Shown piece after piece: positions 8,192 through 19,014 of a stretch of 64,000 bases of DNA; the stretch's first letter is position 1; the number at the start of each line of letters is the position of its first letter. Source of the DNA: Notospermus geniculatus. Lineage: Eukaryota; Nemertea; Pilidiophora; Heteronemertea; Lineidae. The stretch lies in assembly GCA_002633025.1 (NCBI GenBank), contig NMRB01001057.1, forward strand, positions 118,254 to 182,253. The letters are read 5' to 3'. The position numbers and the translations under genes are program-made. The notes beneath the pieces were generated by a model. It saw nothing but the letters and a program-made list of their open reading frames with translations, was not told where the DNA came from and made no database searches.

Positions 8192-10564
8192 ATGAAGTTA
8201 TTAGTACTGTTTGCAATTTTTCTTTCGACCTATGCGGCTACTGAACCGGAATGGATGAAAAAAATACGTAAGTTTGTATATTTTGATTATGTTCAAATAG
8301 ATTATTTGCCAATCAGAAACCTTATTTACTAAATTTTTTAAAAAAAATCAACCAATCAGGGACGTTGGTTTTTGAAAACTAACATTCTTCCGTACAAAAC
8401 AACCAATCAAAGCCGTTTTTTAGAAATTCGCATTCAAGTGCAAGGCTGTGAATGTCGAAGCAGACGTCAGCCATTTTCAATATACTCTTAGGTAACAGGC
8501 CTACAAAATACTGGGAGAGTGCAGAGTTCACATTCGGTTTTCTTCAGTCTCAGCTACGACTCGAGATCATCCCGACGACTGCAGCGCCAATCAGAAACCT
8601 TATTTACTAAATCTTCTTTACAAATCAACCAATCAGGGATGTTGGTATGTGAAAACTAACATTCTTCCGTTCAAAACAACCAAATGTGTTTTTTAGAAGT
8701 TCGCATTCGAGTACAAGGGCGTGAATGTCGAAGCAGACGTCAGCCATTTTTCAGCATATACTTGGGAAATAGGCCTACCAAATACTCGATACAGCAGAGT
8801 TCAGCAAGGCGAGCTTCGGTTTCATCAGTCTTAGCTACGCCTCGAGATCATCCGATGACTGCAGCGCCGCCCAACGTCTTTCTCAGCTACGACTCGAGAT
8901 CATAACACATCGAGTAGAGATTATGACTTGCAAGGTCTTTATTGAATAACGTCTTTATTTGCGGATATAACCGCCCATATGTGTCATCGGGTACAAGCGA
9001 CCGTGACTTTGTAGTTATAGCACAAGTTTGGTAATACATGTAGTATATTTCAACAGGAGGCAGGTGGTGCCACCTATAAAGTCGCGGCGGCTCTTACTCT
9101 ATTCTACAGCACTGGGTAATTAAACTGTTTGCAGCACATGGTAAGTGGAGGGAATGGCCATGCGACGGCGTCAACAGTTACCGTGGTCGAGTAGACTGTA
9201 ATGCGGATCATACGGACTGTGTTTATACCCGGGAACGAGGCGCATGCAATGGAGAAACAACAAACGGTAAGAGTCATCTTCACACCCTAGCCCACCTATC
9301 CAAAAAGTCTCTCCACCAAACCAGTCTATCAATTTATTCCAAAGCCAGCCTATCCACAGACTCTCCGCCAAACCACCCTATCAACTTACCCCACAGCCAA
9401 CCTATCCAACAACTCTCCACCCAGCCACCCTATGCCCCTATGCGTTAACCCCACAGCCAACCTATCCAACAACTCTCCACCCAGCCACTCTATGCGTTAA
9501 CCCCACAGCAAACCTATCCACCCAACCTGCATGTTTAGTTCAAATTTTGTTGAATTCTGTCAAGCTGATCAAAGGCCACAACAGGTCTGAATTAAGGACC
9601 CCACGAACGAGGATGTGGCAGGGTCATCTCTAGCGTCCAATGGAAATACATGTACCTAGTAAGTCACATTTCTGGAAAAAATGAGTTAAGGCCAAATTAG
9701 TACTTGCTAGGTGTTTCATCATAATACACAGCTTTTGTTTGCAAAATGTCCGCCAAAGCCTCGGAATGACAGATGTGAAAACCTAGTAGTGCACCACTAA
9801 GTCATCAGAATTGTGACTTGCTAGGTTTTTACCTTTGCAAACTCAGCATGAAACCAGAGGTAAAACATAGCAAGTCGCATTTAATCCTGTTATATAACAT
9901 ATTCTTAAAAAACATCTTAAAATGTACTTCAGAACAATTAATTAGAAGTGTCTTCCACAACAAAACTCTTCTAAGTTGTCATTCCAACTCTGGAAACATA
10001 AACCCATTTTCTCAAAAATACCAACATGTGACATACTAGGTATTTCCATTGGACGCTAGATCTACGTACACCTGAATTGTCTTGAAATTCAAGGCATCAA
10101 ATTGACAGATTCATGTACCTCACCACCATATAAAAGTTGAAGCTACTGCCCATTATGTAAAGCCAAAATTTAGGCAGTTAGAGACATCTGGTGGCAACAC
10201 ATGAAGTGTATCCCTCAGTTACTTCATCGTTCGCAGTTAAACCTTTATGTTCGATTCTTTTATGTTGAGTTTCAAGGAATTTGAATGTGGTTTTCGAATA
10301 CATTTTATTGGTACATGTAATGTGATTTTTGAAGACGTAATTTAATGTACTGTACAGTGTATTTTTATTATAAGGTATTTACAAGGTATTTTGATGTGGT
10401 TTTCAGGTAGTTTTTGATAACGATTATCTTTTTCTCATTATTCCGCTTCAGAATTGGGACCTTGGAGCGAATGGAGTGCATGCACGGGTGGAGCTCAAAG
10501 CAAGATGCGAGAATGTCCAAAAGCTCCGTGCTCTGGGGCATATGTTAAAGCTAGACCGTGTTAG
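8192..10564 (+). CDS. Gene C: secreted two-TSR-like Cys-rich protein
   Basis: Exons are 8192-8267, 9135-9266 and 10452-10564; both introns are phase 1 and the exon lengths match gene B (76 and 132 bases for exons 1 and 2). The product is 106 residues: a signal peptide of about 16-17 residues (MKLLVLFAIFLSTYAAT), EPEWMKKI, then module 1 (HGKWREWPC, R-G-R-V-D-C, T-D-C, G-A-C) and module 2 (LGPWSEWSAC, T-G-G-A-Q, R-E-C, A-P-C, final R-P-C). Module 2 is the most canonical TSR start of the three: W-S-E-W-S-A-C followed by GG. Intron 2 starts and 3' UTR differ from A and B, so C is the older paralogue. Intron 1 contains a 278-bp tandem duplication; intron 2 holds a minisatellite and nested MITEs. 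Function is unassigned. Confidence 0.86.
8313..8866. repeat. Two tandem units of about 278 bp in intron 1 of gene C
   Basis: Both units begin aatcagaaaccttatttact (near 8313 and 8590) and end with ctcgagatcat and actgcagcgcc. The divergence is moderate, so this is older than the similar duplication in gene B. Confidence 0.8.
9283..9523. repeat. Minisatellite in intron 2 of gene C
   Basis: Degenerate units of roughly 55-70 bases carry aaccccacagccaacctatc and caactctccacccagccac. About four units lie directly after the exon 2 donor region. Confidence 0.75.
9528..10263. mobile_element. Truncated copy of the 490-bp MITE in intron 2 of gene C
   Basis: From gcatgtttagttcaaatttt to the end cctttatgttcgattctttt it matches the right three quarters of the elements at 38456-38946 and 56258-56751. 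The left terminus is missing. It is split by the element at 9630-10059. Confidence 0.7.
9630..10059. mobile_element. Foldback element nested inside the gene C intron MITE
   Basis: Ends are ctagcgtccaatggaaatac and gtatttccattggacgctag. The four bases ATCT flank both sides, and the host MITE reads on correctly if the insert and one ATCT are removed. The frame at 9818-10039 lies inside and is not a gene. Confidence 0.8.
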
Positions 10565-10609
10565 AGAAAACCGAGCGTTTTGCCGAATGATTTGTATACC
10601 ACTCTGAGA

Positions 10610-10615
10610 AATAAA
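10610..10615 (+). promoter_or_regulatory. Polyadenylation signal of gene C
   Basis: AATAAA lies 45 bases after the stop codon in a UTR that shares only gaaataaatcag with A and B. Confidence 0.65.
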
Positions 10616-11250
10616 TCAGTAAATTCTTCTACCATTTTAGTCCACTCAGTTATCTGAGCAGAATTTAAAATCCAACAATACCATGCATTAGGTGACTCTT
10701 TCTCCCTCCCCACCTTGGAGTTAAGGAGGCTTCTAGAATACAGGCCATTGAAAGACCATATAAGGCCACGCTTTTTTCCCGAAAAACCTAATTATGTTTT
10801 GTTCGCGATATTGGTAACAAAAAACGTCAGTATATAAAAACATAGTCCATGGTAACCAATGGCAGATTGATGGCCTAAGGAATGTAAGGGACCTCTGATG
10901 AACCACAAAGAAATGAATGATGCCGTAACGAGCGCCAAGTGGCAGAATCCAAAATTACCATTTCCGTCATTTTTACATCAAATAACTGATCATTAGAGCA
11001 TGGTCATGACCTTCAATTAACTGATAACAATCACGTGACCTGCACGTCAATCAATGAAATCAAAAATACCTAGATCTGTCAGAAATGATAAAAATAAATC
11101 CTTTGTTTTTTTCTTTCGGCTTTTAAGAAGTTTCATTCATATAACATGTATTATGAAACCGGTGTCAGCCATGTCGCGCCAAAAAGTTTTTCCCCACAGG
11201 TCAAAACACAACCACTCCAAAATACAATTATCGACCTTTAAAACGAACAA
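10616..11250. other. Intergenic, no gene
   Basis: Only repeat scraps are seen: 10680-10725 resembles 31675-31715 (tttctccctccccacctt), and 10721-10755 resembles the end of the element at 27338-27590. Confidence 0.35.
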
Positions 11251-11411
11251 GGGGCCATATTCACGAAGCCTTCGCAACTTTTGCTTGAATGCAATTCTAT
11301 TGTTCGGCTGCATATGCCCTATTGTTCACTGACTGCCTAGCCCAGTGTGATTGGGGCATTACAATAGATATGCGAGCACGCAAAGTTGCGAAGGGTTCAT
11401 GAATATGGCCC
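11251..11411. mobile_element. Foldback element with GGCC-type ends
   Basis: Ends are ggggccatattcacgaag and its near complement ttcatgaatatggcccc. Inner arms share cgcaactttt and aagttgcg. It belongs with the elements at 27338-27590 and 44528-44665, which start with gggcc-tattc words. Confidence 0.7.
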
Positions 11412-11504
11412 CAGATTTGTAAACAGTTTGTTTATGACCAATTTCTGCCGTCGAAATGTAAAAGTTGTTTATTTCAGTTATTTCATTCACGGGAGTTATC
11501 CTAG

Positions 11505-11600
11505 CCTTCGATTCGTGTTTTTGTTCGAACACGAGTTAAGAAAGTCACGTGAAAGTAACATGCTTCCATGTGAAATAATCTGATTGATGATCGATTATGA
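11505..11600. repeat. Fragment of the repeat at 33772-34401 and 34403-35402
   Basis: It carries cctagccttcgattcgtg, gttcgaacacgagttaag, catgtgaaataatctgattg and gatgatcga in the same order as 34185-34290. It lacks the TTAA-flanked insert seen at 34863-35243. Confidence 0.6.
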
Positions 11601-11847
11601 CCAAAACACATTTTTTTTCATTATCTAACTGTTATAGTGTTTCAATAAAAACACGGAGCTACGGCTAGGGTAGCTCCGGTGACTTTAATAAAATTATTCC
11701 TCGATTGCAAAACTAATGATATCATTGCACCAGGGCTTGAGCTGAATTAGGATTAATGACCCATTTATTTATGATCAGTAGGGACATGGTTGATTGGCGT
11801 AATATCTCTACATTTCTCTACAGTGGTGGTGTATTTGTATTTGTATG

Positions 11848-11962
11848 TTCCATCAGGGCCGAAGCCAAAGTATTATTGGCCCTGGTAAGTATGGAAGAGG
11901 CCATCTCAAGCTACTCATGTTCCTCACTTGGATGGGGTCTTTTACTTGCCCTTACAAATGAA
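11848..11962 (-). mobile_element. SINE tail fragment
   Basis: Contains catcagggccgaagcc, attattggccctggtaagta and cacttggatggggtctttta as in the full copy at 31221-31480. No tRNA head is present. Confidence 0.65.
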
Positions 11963-13073
11963 TAACAGTTTTCTGTGCTAGTTTAAAACGTCCTGTGCTT
12001 CAACGGACCAGCTGGCCTTATCTTTAATTCATCTACTCCCAGGTTTTAGCAGACGATATCTTCTGTTGAAGTTTTCTAAAATCCTTGGAAATGAATTCGA
12101 AAAAATTTGAAGCAACATTCTTCAGATGGTTCACAGGAACAATCTTTCTTCAAATAATTTTCAATAGTACCACAGGATGTGAGAAAACTTGAAGAAGAAA
12201 ATGACGTCTGCTATACTCTGGGGACAAATGAGTTAAGGGGCAGATTTTGTGAAAAAAATACTCATCAACCGCAATACATACACTCTCCATGCACTCATGC
12301 ATTCAAAGGTGGTTAATTTTCAAGTTTGCACTTCATTTCCTAACAGGAACCGTCTCATTCGGAATATGCCTCCCGAGTGAATGGGAGCATATCTGTTTCA
12401 CAGGAAATTAATTCTTATCATAAATTTCTCAGGTGCACAAACAAAGTATCAATATACGGTTTCCTTAATTACAAACTGACAAATTATAAAAACAACTCAT
12501 GACCTCGACTAACTATGTTCTGTTATAGTGTTCTTTTATGAACACATCAAATGACGAGACAGCCAATACCATAATGCGTACCTAAAGGAAACCATCTGTC
12601 TTTCCATTATCATAATTGACATACAAGTTCGAGTGCTGGGATAATGCGGTCGTGTCCTTCCGCTCCACCGTAGAAAATGCCTTCCGCTGCACCGTAGAGG
12701 AAGGACTTCCGACGCTTGTAATAAAATGATGGAGATTTTCTGTACATGCTCTCAGAAGAATATCATGAATTGAATACCAATAATCCGAAAAAAAAATCCT
12801 CCCACAGCAGGGGTTTTTACCTCGCTCATCATCATCCACTCACACAACTTTGTGGTGGGAGTGTATGAAGAGGAACGAGACCAAAGCCCTGCTGTCGGAG
12901 GATGGAAAAAACTAAGCAATAAATCTAAAGTACGATTGATATCACTACACGTATTGCAGAGGAAACTTCAATGCTTATCACTTCTGATGTTCCGGGTTCG
13001 GTCCCCGGTCAAACCCATTCTTCATGTAGTAGACAGGGAAAGTCACGTTGACATCGCAGTTTTTTCCCGGCGA
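11963..13073. other. Intergenic, no gene
   Basis: I see no exon. A B-box-like gggttcggtccccgg at about 12988-13002 hints at a decayed tRNA-related element but has no matching A box. Confidence 0.3.
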
Positions 13074-13171
13074 TCGTACTAAAAAGCCGACAACCCCGTC
13101 AATCGCCGACAACCGTCGTCAACCGCCGACAACCCCAATAAAACCGCCGCGGTTGTCGGCTTTTAGTACGA
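13074..13171. mobile_element. Small foldback element
   Basis: Ends are tcgtactaaaaagccgacaa and ttgtcggcttttagtacga, with repeated gccgacaac words in the left arm. Confidence 0.7.
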
Positions 13172-13354
13172 CCCTTTTCCGGAGATTCCGGTTTCCGCCT
13201 AGGCCTACAGCTTTTCCCACCCAATACTCGAACCAATATTTCAAATGTTTGACACTGGCAAAGTGAAGTGGGAGTCATATGGGGCATCTACCCAAAGAAT
13301 GCCAGTGTTATATCTGCCAGTGTTTCTGTGGATGAGTGTGTCCCCTTATTGTTT

Positions 13355-13560
13355 GGGAAACGCTGGCAGATAGATCGACATGTTTCTCTGTGTGTCCTCT
13401 ATTGTCAGCTCGCCGCTTTTTCCGTCGTGAGACAATAGGAGGGGAACACACTCACAGATGGGGAACATTGGTAGATGTTACACCGGTGTGACGTTTTTGA
13501 ATGTGTTTCCCTTGTCTGACGGAATAAGCTGCGCCAGGCTGAGAAGCGTGTCAGTCTACG
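13355..13560. repeat. Dispersed repeat shared with 24640-25145
   Basis: The words gtttgggaaacgctggcaga, tagatcgacatgtttctctg and cttgtctgacggaataagct recur at 24640-24760, 24900-24970 and, inverted, at 25105-25140. The order is shuffled between copies. Confidence 0.55.
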
Positions 13561-13635
13561 GTATCTGCCAGCGTTTCCCCAAACAATAAAGGAAAACAGT
13601 GACATTCGAAAACACTGACAGGTCTTACACCTGCC

Positions 13636-13781
13636 TAAAGCTACGTTTAGCTGACACGCGGAATGCGGATTGCGGAACGCGGAAGCGGAAAATGCAATGC
13701 ATTTTCGTATACAACATATCGTTCCGCCGGGGATTCCGCGTCCCTATACCGCATTCCGGATGTCTGGTAAACGCAGCTTTA
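13636..13781. mobile_element. Foldback element
   Basis: Ends are taaagctacgtttagctgac and its near complement ggtaaacgcagcttta, with inner pairing of gcggaatgcgg and ccgcattccgg. The 133- and 101-residue frames here read through the arms and are rejected as genes. Confidence 0.75.
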
Positions 13782-14420
13782 CGATCCGCTCTAGGGAATA
13801 TCCGAAATTTGTAAGAGTGCCTTGCGTGAACGGCAGTATCGCCAATACAGAAATGGCAAGATATTGGTTTGGAAAAGTGGTACAGTTTGACATAAAGTGT
13901 TCTCAGGTGAGCAACCTGCTGTATTCCCACATTGTTTACTCAGTAATGTGTCAATATCATTGTCAAGGTTGTCTCAACAATCTTGCGGACTTGTTTGCGA
14001 CATTTGACCATACCCACAAGGCACTCTACCACGTGGACATTTCTTGCGCGGGTCGGCTGTATGCGAAATAAACCAAAAAAATGTGCAGTCGTATGTTTCA
14101 CTGGTCTCAGCAGAAATCGTAAGGAAATTAACATGGTGATTAGTGATTTACCATTGATGAGAGCCAATCGCACGTGCTGCAGTGCCCATGAGAGATCATG
14201 TCCTTTATAAATCGGTGTCCCGACTAGAGTGGGCGACATGAAATAGAAATGACAAATTTGGGGCCGAAGCCTGGCCGAGCCATATTCATCAACCTTCATT
14301 GGGTTAGTTACTTGCTAAAGTACCCAGTTTATAAAGACCAATCACAACTACACGTAGCAATAGATATTCATAAGATGAGTTTTTCGTAGCAACCAAGCTA
14401 GCAAGGTTTTACGAATATAG

Positions 14421-15669
14421 GTGGCGAAAAAGAGACGTGTCCTCCTGGCAGAGGGGTCCGCTGATCTGTGGTGTACATGTATCTGTTCCCTTTGTGTGGC
14501 GGAGCAGTTTTGCCAGATGTCGACAAACTCTCAAGTGACTGCAGACAAAGCATCCTCATCAACCAATAACAGAGACAGCCGAACAAGAGAGCTTCATAAA
14601 GCCGGAGGTCGAACCAGGAACCACAAAGGTGACAGCCATCAGGCTAGGTGCACAAGGACGGCAAATGCGGCAGGGTGTTTTAGTTCACTGACCCAGCGCT
14701 GCTCGACTCGCAATCACCGGCTCAGTCGACTTTAAGAACACCCCTACCGCGTTGAGATATACCGTCCATGTGCACCCTGCCTTACACAGTCTGTGAGTCT
14801 CTTTGCGTAGCTACAGTTTTGAGCTACACCGGCAAACTCTCCACAAGTGTGATTGCAGACAAGACGGATTCTCATCAAACACTGACTGAGACAGCCGAAC
14901 AAACAAAGGAATATCAAGAGACAACGAGGTGTCGAGACAACCGAGACAAGTGGTCAACCTTTCCAACCCATAAGTGCCACAACAAGGGGCAACAACCACT
15001 AGAATAGTATCACCAACACCAGTGTTCACCACGGGAAAAAACATATCAAACGACAAAGATGTTGTCCCGCAGGAAATTTGCCACACGACGAATAATATAA
15101 ATCACCCACCAATTACCATTGTGGCGTTCGTATGGTAGGACTTTTTCTTGTATTAGCAATGCCAATGGTGATATTGGCGACGTATTAGTTGACGGTGGAC
15201 CATGTCCAGAAGAGCAGTGGCGAGACAACGAGATGAAGAGGCTACACATGAGACGTCCCTAGCCAGTGGAATACTAAGTATAGACACTTGAATATGGATG
15301 AAGTGTTTTTCAAGCCATGCTAACGTTGTTTTGTCTCCGTTGTGTGTTAATTTCACGACTCTAGTATCATCATCATATCATTACACGGCCTTTATCCTGT
15401 TAATTTTTGCTGGTGTTATGGAGTCACTACCTGTCTGGGGTCTTTTTCTGCGAGGATCGGCGGAGGATCTCTGGCCGACTGCAAGTTTTGTCGAACAACA
15501 GGACTTGTGTTTGACGGTAACTATTTCGCAGTTTCAAACCGATACCCACTACGTTATCCGCGCTCTTCAGGTGCTGTATCAATCCTCAGTATACTTTTGT
15601 AGATCGAACTATACCCAGGGTATAATTTTGTGGGACTACATTGAACCTGGGTATATTTTTCTGTTATAG
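14421..15669 (+). other. Open frames of uncertain status, with an internal direct repeat
   Basis: The segment 14479-14600 (acaaactctcaagtgactgc, then gacagccgaacaag) recurs in diverged form at 14790-14910. Plus-strand frames at 14421-14735, 14768-15007 and 15298-15669 cover it. The last has a hydrophobic stretch (AFILLIFAGVM). None has a recognisable domain or clear splice partners, so they are recorded only as possible exons of low confidence. Confidence 0.15.
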
Positions 15670-15728
15670 TATACCCAGGACGACATTAACCGATTCGGCA
15701 TTACAAATCATTCGTCAGTAAGGCTAAG

Positions 15729-15846
15729 AATCCATTCACGCGATTTTCGTGCCGCGCGATGTCGCATCCTTTGTCCACGACCAACGCGGCGGAAACAAAC
15801 AATGCTTTCGAGCGTCTGTCGCTCGAAAATCGCGTGAATGGATTTT
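15729..15846. mobile_element. Foldback element
   Basis: The arms aatccattcacgcgattttc and gaaaatcgcgtgaatggatt are exact complements; the centre is GC-rich. Confidence 0.75.
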
Positions 15847-16436
15847 TAAGGTAACGGTTTCTTTCTCAGCGGCAGACGATCGTCTTCATTTACGTACATG
15901 TACATGAAAATACCGTAATTCAATCAAAGGTTTGATTTTATATTTATTGCATTCCTGGCCTCATTCACACCATCTTTATTGCAACTGTTATGTCTTGATT
16001 TATGATAGCAAGGCCGCGGTGTTTAAAGGTATTGCCCAACGATTTACCAGGCTAAAAACAATGCCAACCTTAGTCGCTTACGACATGAACACAAATGGTA
16101 TGATTTTGCCGAACTTCCAAGCGAAGCCTGCCGAATCTGGCATCATTTTCAGAGCAGGGCAAAATGCCATCTTAGGGCATAGAGGCTTTAGGAGTCAAAC
16201 ACATTGATGGGGGAGTAAATCCCTTAAAACGTCCCTGGGTTTTGTCCCCAGATGCCCTCTGATCATCAAAATGCTGATGATATCTTCCCTGACATGTTTT
16301 TATTTTTCTTAGAAATACCTTCCACAACTATGTTTCAACATGCATATCATGACACAGTTTTCCTCTCTGGTTGAATACAATTTGCTACATTTGAGATTCT
16401 CTACCGGCGCCTGCCTCTTCTGCGCATCAAAATACA

Positions 16437-16612
16437 NNNNNNNNNNNNNNNNNNNNNNNNNNNNNNNNNNNNNNNNNNNNNNNNNNNNNNNNNNNNNNNN
16501 NNNNNNNNNNNNNNNNNNNNNNNNNNNNNNNNNNNNNNNNNNNNNNNNNNNNNNNNNNNNNNNNNNNNNNNNNNNNNNNNNNNNNNNNNNNNNNNNNNNN
16601 NNNNNNNNNNNN
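16437..16612. other. Assembly gap of 176 N
   Basis: A run of N breaks the sequence. Open frames that span it are meaningless. Confidence 0.99.
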
Positions 16613-16840
16613 TAATTGAAATCCGATCGTGACAAACTCATTTGGGAATAGGTTAATACATGTTTGTTGGCGTTTCATCAGTTTGGGGAGGTTTTGATTA
16701 AAAATGACCTACGGTTATTGACCAAACATTTGGGGATCTCGAGGATACGTTGCCCTTTTGCCAGGGGACGTTTACCCCTGAAAATCATTAGATTAACTAA
16801 CCCTGTAGCAAGAAATGCCACCTATCGCTTTCTTTAGACA

Positions 16841-17193
16841 TCGTGGCCAAAAAAACGCATACTTAGAACATCCGCAGTCCCAAACCACTACTAGTGTGAA
16901 TGGATAGAGAATCGTTCTAGGAACAAAATAACACCAAGATACTCGATTCGGTCCCGGAATTTTATCTCCGCAGCCATTTTTGTGAAGCAAAGTCAGGTCC
17001 TTAACTACTTTTACCGACGAACCGCGAACTTCAAAGACCAATGGCCCCAACTTTGCCTTACATAACAGGGTCTGGAGCTCGAACCACTGGACCGAATCGG
17101 AATATCTCGGTGTCTTCTTTAAGATTCTCCATCGCTCAGAAGTAGTTTTGGCTCTGGGTAGAGGAAACATGCGTACGTTTTTTGGGCCACCAT
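16841..17193. mobile_element. Mariner-like MITE, copy 1
   Basis: Left end cgtggccaaaaaaacgcat and right end gcgtacgttttttgggccac are complementary, a form common in mariner-type termini. Inner words (ggatagagaatc, aacaccaaga, ccttaa) match the longer copy at 20372-20977. The 137-residue minus frame lies inside and is not a gene. Confidence 0.7.
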
Positions 17194-17832
17194 ATATGTA
17201 TTGCATGGCCTAAGACCCCCGAAGAACTTGCACGAAATTCAAAACCATGCAAGCCATGAACAAAATATTTCAAGCTGAGACATGCAATTACAATGTACAT
17301 GATAACAACCACCTGGGATAAAAAATCAGCCCTTCCGAAAAAAATTGACAAGAGGAAGGAACACAGGCATCAGCTGGGTCGGATTTCGTTCCGTGCGGCA
17401 TCAGATTTTTTTGACTAGTAAAGCCTAATTCTGATCCCTTCGTCATGACTAAACTATTTAGGATTCCCAACGTGACAGAAAAAAATGTCCCCAGCAAAAA
17501 CTGTCCTTGGAATACATGTAAGTCTTATGAAACTTATGAAACTTCAATCTTTTGTCCATCTTCCACACTTAAGTTATTCCTACTGGCATTTACTCATATG
17601 CTGAAAACCGCATCAAATTTCCTCAGTTTATAAGAAAGATATGAAAGGTTATCGGTGGGGATAAACTTTTGTCAATGACTGTACAGTCTCGTTGAGGAGA
17701 TACTCTACACGTATAATTAATCACTACAGAGGCCCCCTAATGTATGTTTTTCAATGGAACAGTCTTATCATATCAAAATGAATAATGCCAACTAAGGGCA
17801 AGGGCGATATTTTCATAAAATGACATGACAAT

Positions 17833-17983
17833 AGGGAGGTTTAGAAATCAAACGATAAACGTAAACGTTGACGACAACTTTTTTTGCACCGAAAATGCAA
17901 TATAAAATCTGGTTAATGGGTAGTATGAAAAATAACGTTAGTCGTAAAGTTTACGTTTTATCGCTTGATTTCTAAACCTCCCT
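17833..17983. mobile_element. Foldback MITE with 3-bp target duplication
   Basis: Ends are agggaggtttagaaatcaaa and its near complement, ending cctccct. The bases AAT flank both sides. The element at 26456-26605 is a close relative. Confidence 0.8.
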
Positions 17984-17986
17984 AAT

Positions 17987-18110
17987 TTGTCTGATTTTTC
18001 GGGAGATATTTCTCAAAATGGAAAAAAATTCACCCTAATTTGAGAAATTGAAAAAATCGCACAAAAGTGCAAAATTTCCCACTTCTTATTTTCCACTTTT
18101 ATTTCTTACT
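17987..18110. repeat. Half-copy of the AT-rich foldback at 40857-41105
   Basis: Shares tgtctgatttttcggg, ctcaaaatggaaaaaaattc, aatttgagaaattg and cttcttattttccacttt. The MITE at 17833-17983 appears to have landed inside it. Confidence 0.65.
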
Positions 18111-18554
18111 CTCTTAGCTGGGGAACATTTTTTTATAATTTATTTATAAGTTAAACACTTGTTTGAAGATAAACTTAATGCAATACCAGCTACTTCTGCA
18201 AACAAAAAAATCCCCCTGCAATAACAAATTGGTATTTAATTACAACCCTGGCGATAAAAACGTCGCTTCTATAGCCAAATACTTCTCTGAAAAGCACTTG
18301 TGTGTCTAAGACAGAATTCCTCGATTGCTGATCACCCCATTAGTAATTATCTTAAGGAGAATGACATTAAGCATGTATTTGCTTAAGACCGCTCTCTCTG
18401 ACATTAAGACAAGGCGATCCTGATGTTTATTGCAGACGATCGGTAGGTCGATACGCTGTACATTTCAGCAAGTGATTACAATAATGAATGTTGATGAAGC
18501 AATGAAGTCCCTTGCAAGAGATCGTATTCTGAATGTTGTTGCTGTTGTATTTGA
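18111..18554. other. Intergenic, nothing recognised
   Basis: AT-rich sequence without SINE, foldback or exon signals. Confidence 0.3.
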
Positions 18555-19014
18555 TTTTTCCATCAGGGCCGAGGCCATAGCATTACTGGCCTGATAAGTA
18601 TGGAAGAGGTCATCTAAAGCTATTCATGTTCCTCACTTGAGGGTTTTTACTTGCCTTTCCACAGGCACAAGATACAAGGCACCACGGCTTACTGTCTCCT
18701 GCATTTTTTCCATCAGGGCCGAAGCCATAGCATTATTGGGCCTGGTGGTACGTATGGAACAGGCCATCTCCAGCTACTTGTGTTCCTAACTTAGTGGGGT
18801 CTTGCACTTGCCCTTGCAAAAGCAGGAGCAAGGCCCCATGGCATACTGCCCCAGGCCATTTTTCCAAAAGGGCAGAGGCCAGCATTACTGGCCCTGCTAA
18901 GTACGGAAGAGCTCAAGCTACTCATACATGTATTTCTCCATTGGATGGTGTCTAACTCGCCCTTTTAAAGGCACAAGTAAAGGTACAAGGCACCACGGCT
19001 TACTGTCCCATGTA
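18555..19014 (-). mobile_element. Three SINE tail fragments in a row
   Basis: Tail copies start near 18555, 18704 and 18862, each with a tttttccatcagggccga-like start, a ggccctg-taagta core and a caccacggcttactgtc-like end. All are in the same orientation and headless, so either the tail was tandemly amplified or insertion recurred at one place. Confidence 0.65.

Noticed and set aside
9283-9523. CRISPR-like array
   Set aside because: Units are degenerate with no regular repeat-spacer structure; it is a minisatellite inside a eukaryotic intron.
13670-14071. 133-residue plus frame
   Set aside because: Starts inside a foldback element; overlapping frames exist on the other strand; no domain or signal.
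15298-15669. 123-residue plus frame with a hydrophobic stretch
   Set aside because: No signal peptide at its start, no homologous motif, and a frame of this length is expected by chance in 64 kb of both strands.
16793-17206. 137-residue minus frame
   Set aside because: Coincides with a mariner-like MITE and is open because of the arms.
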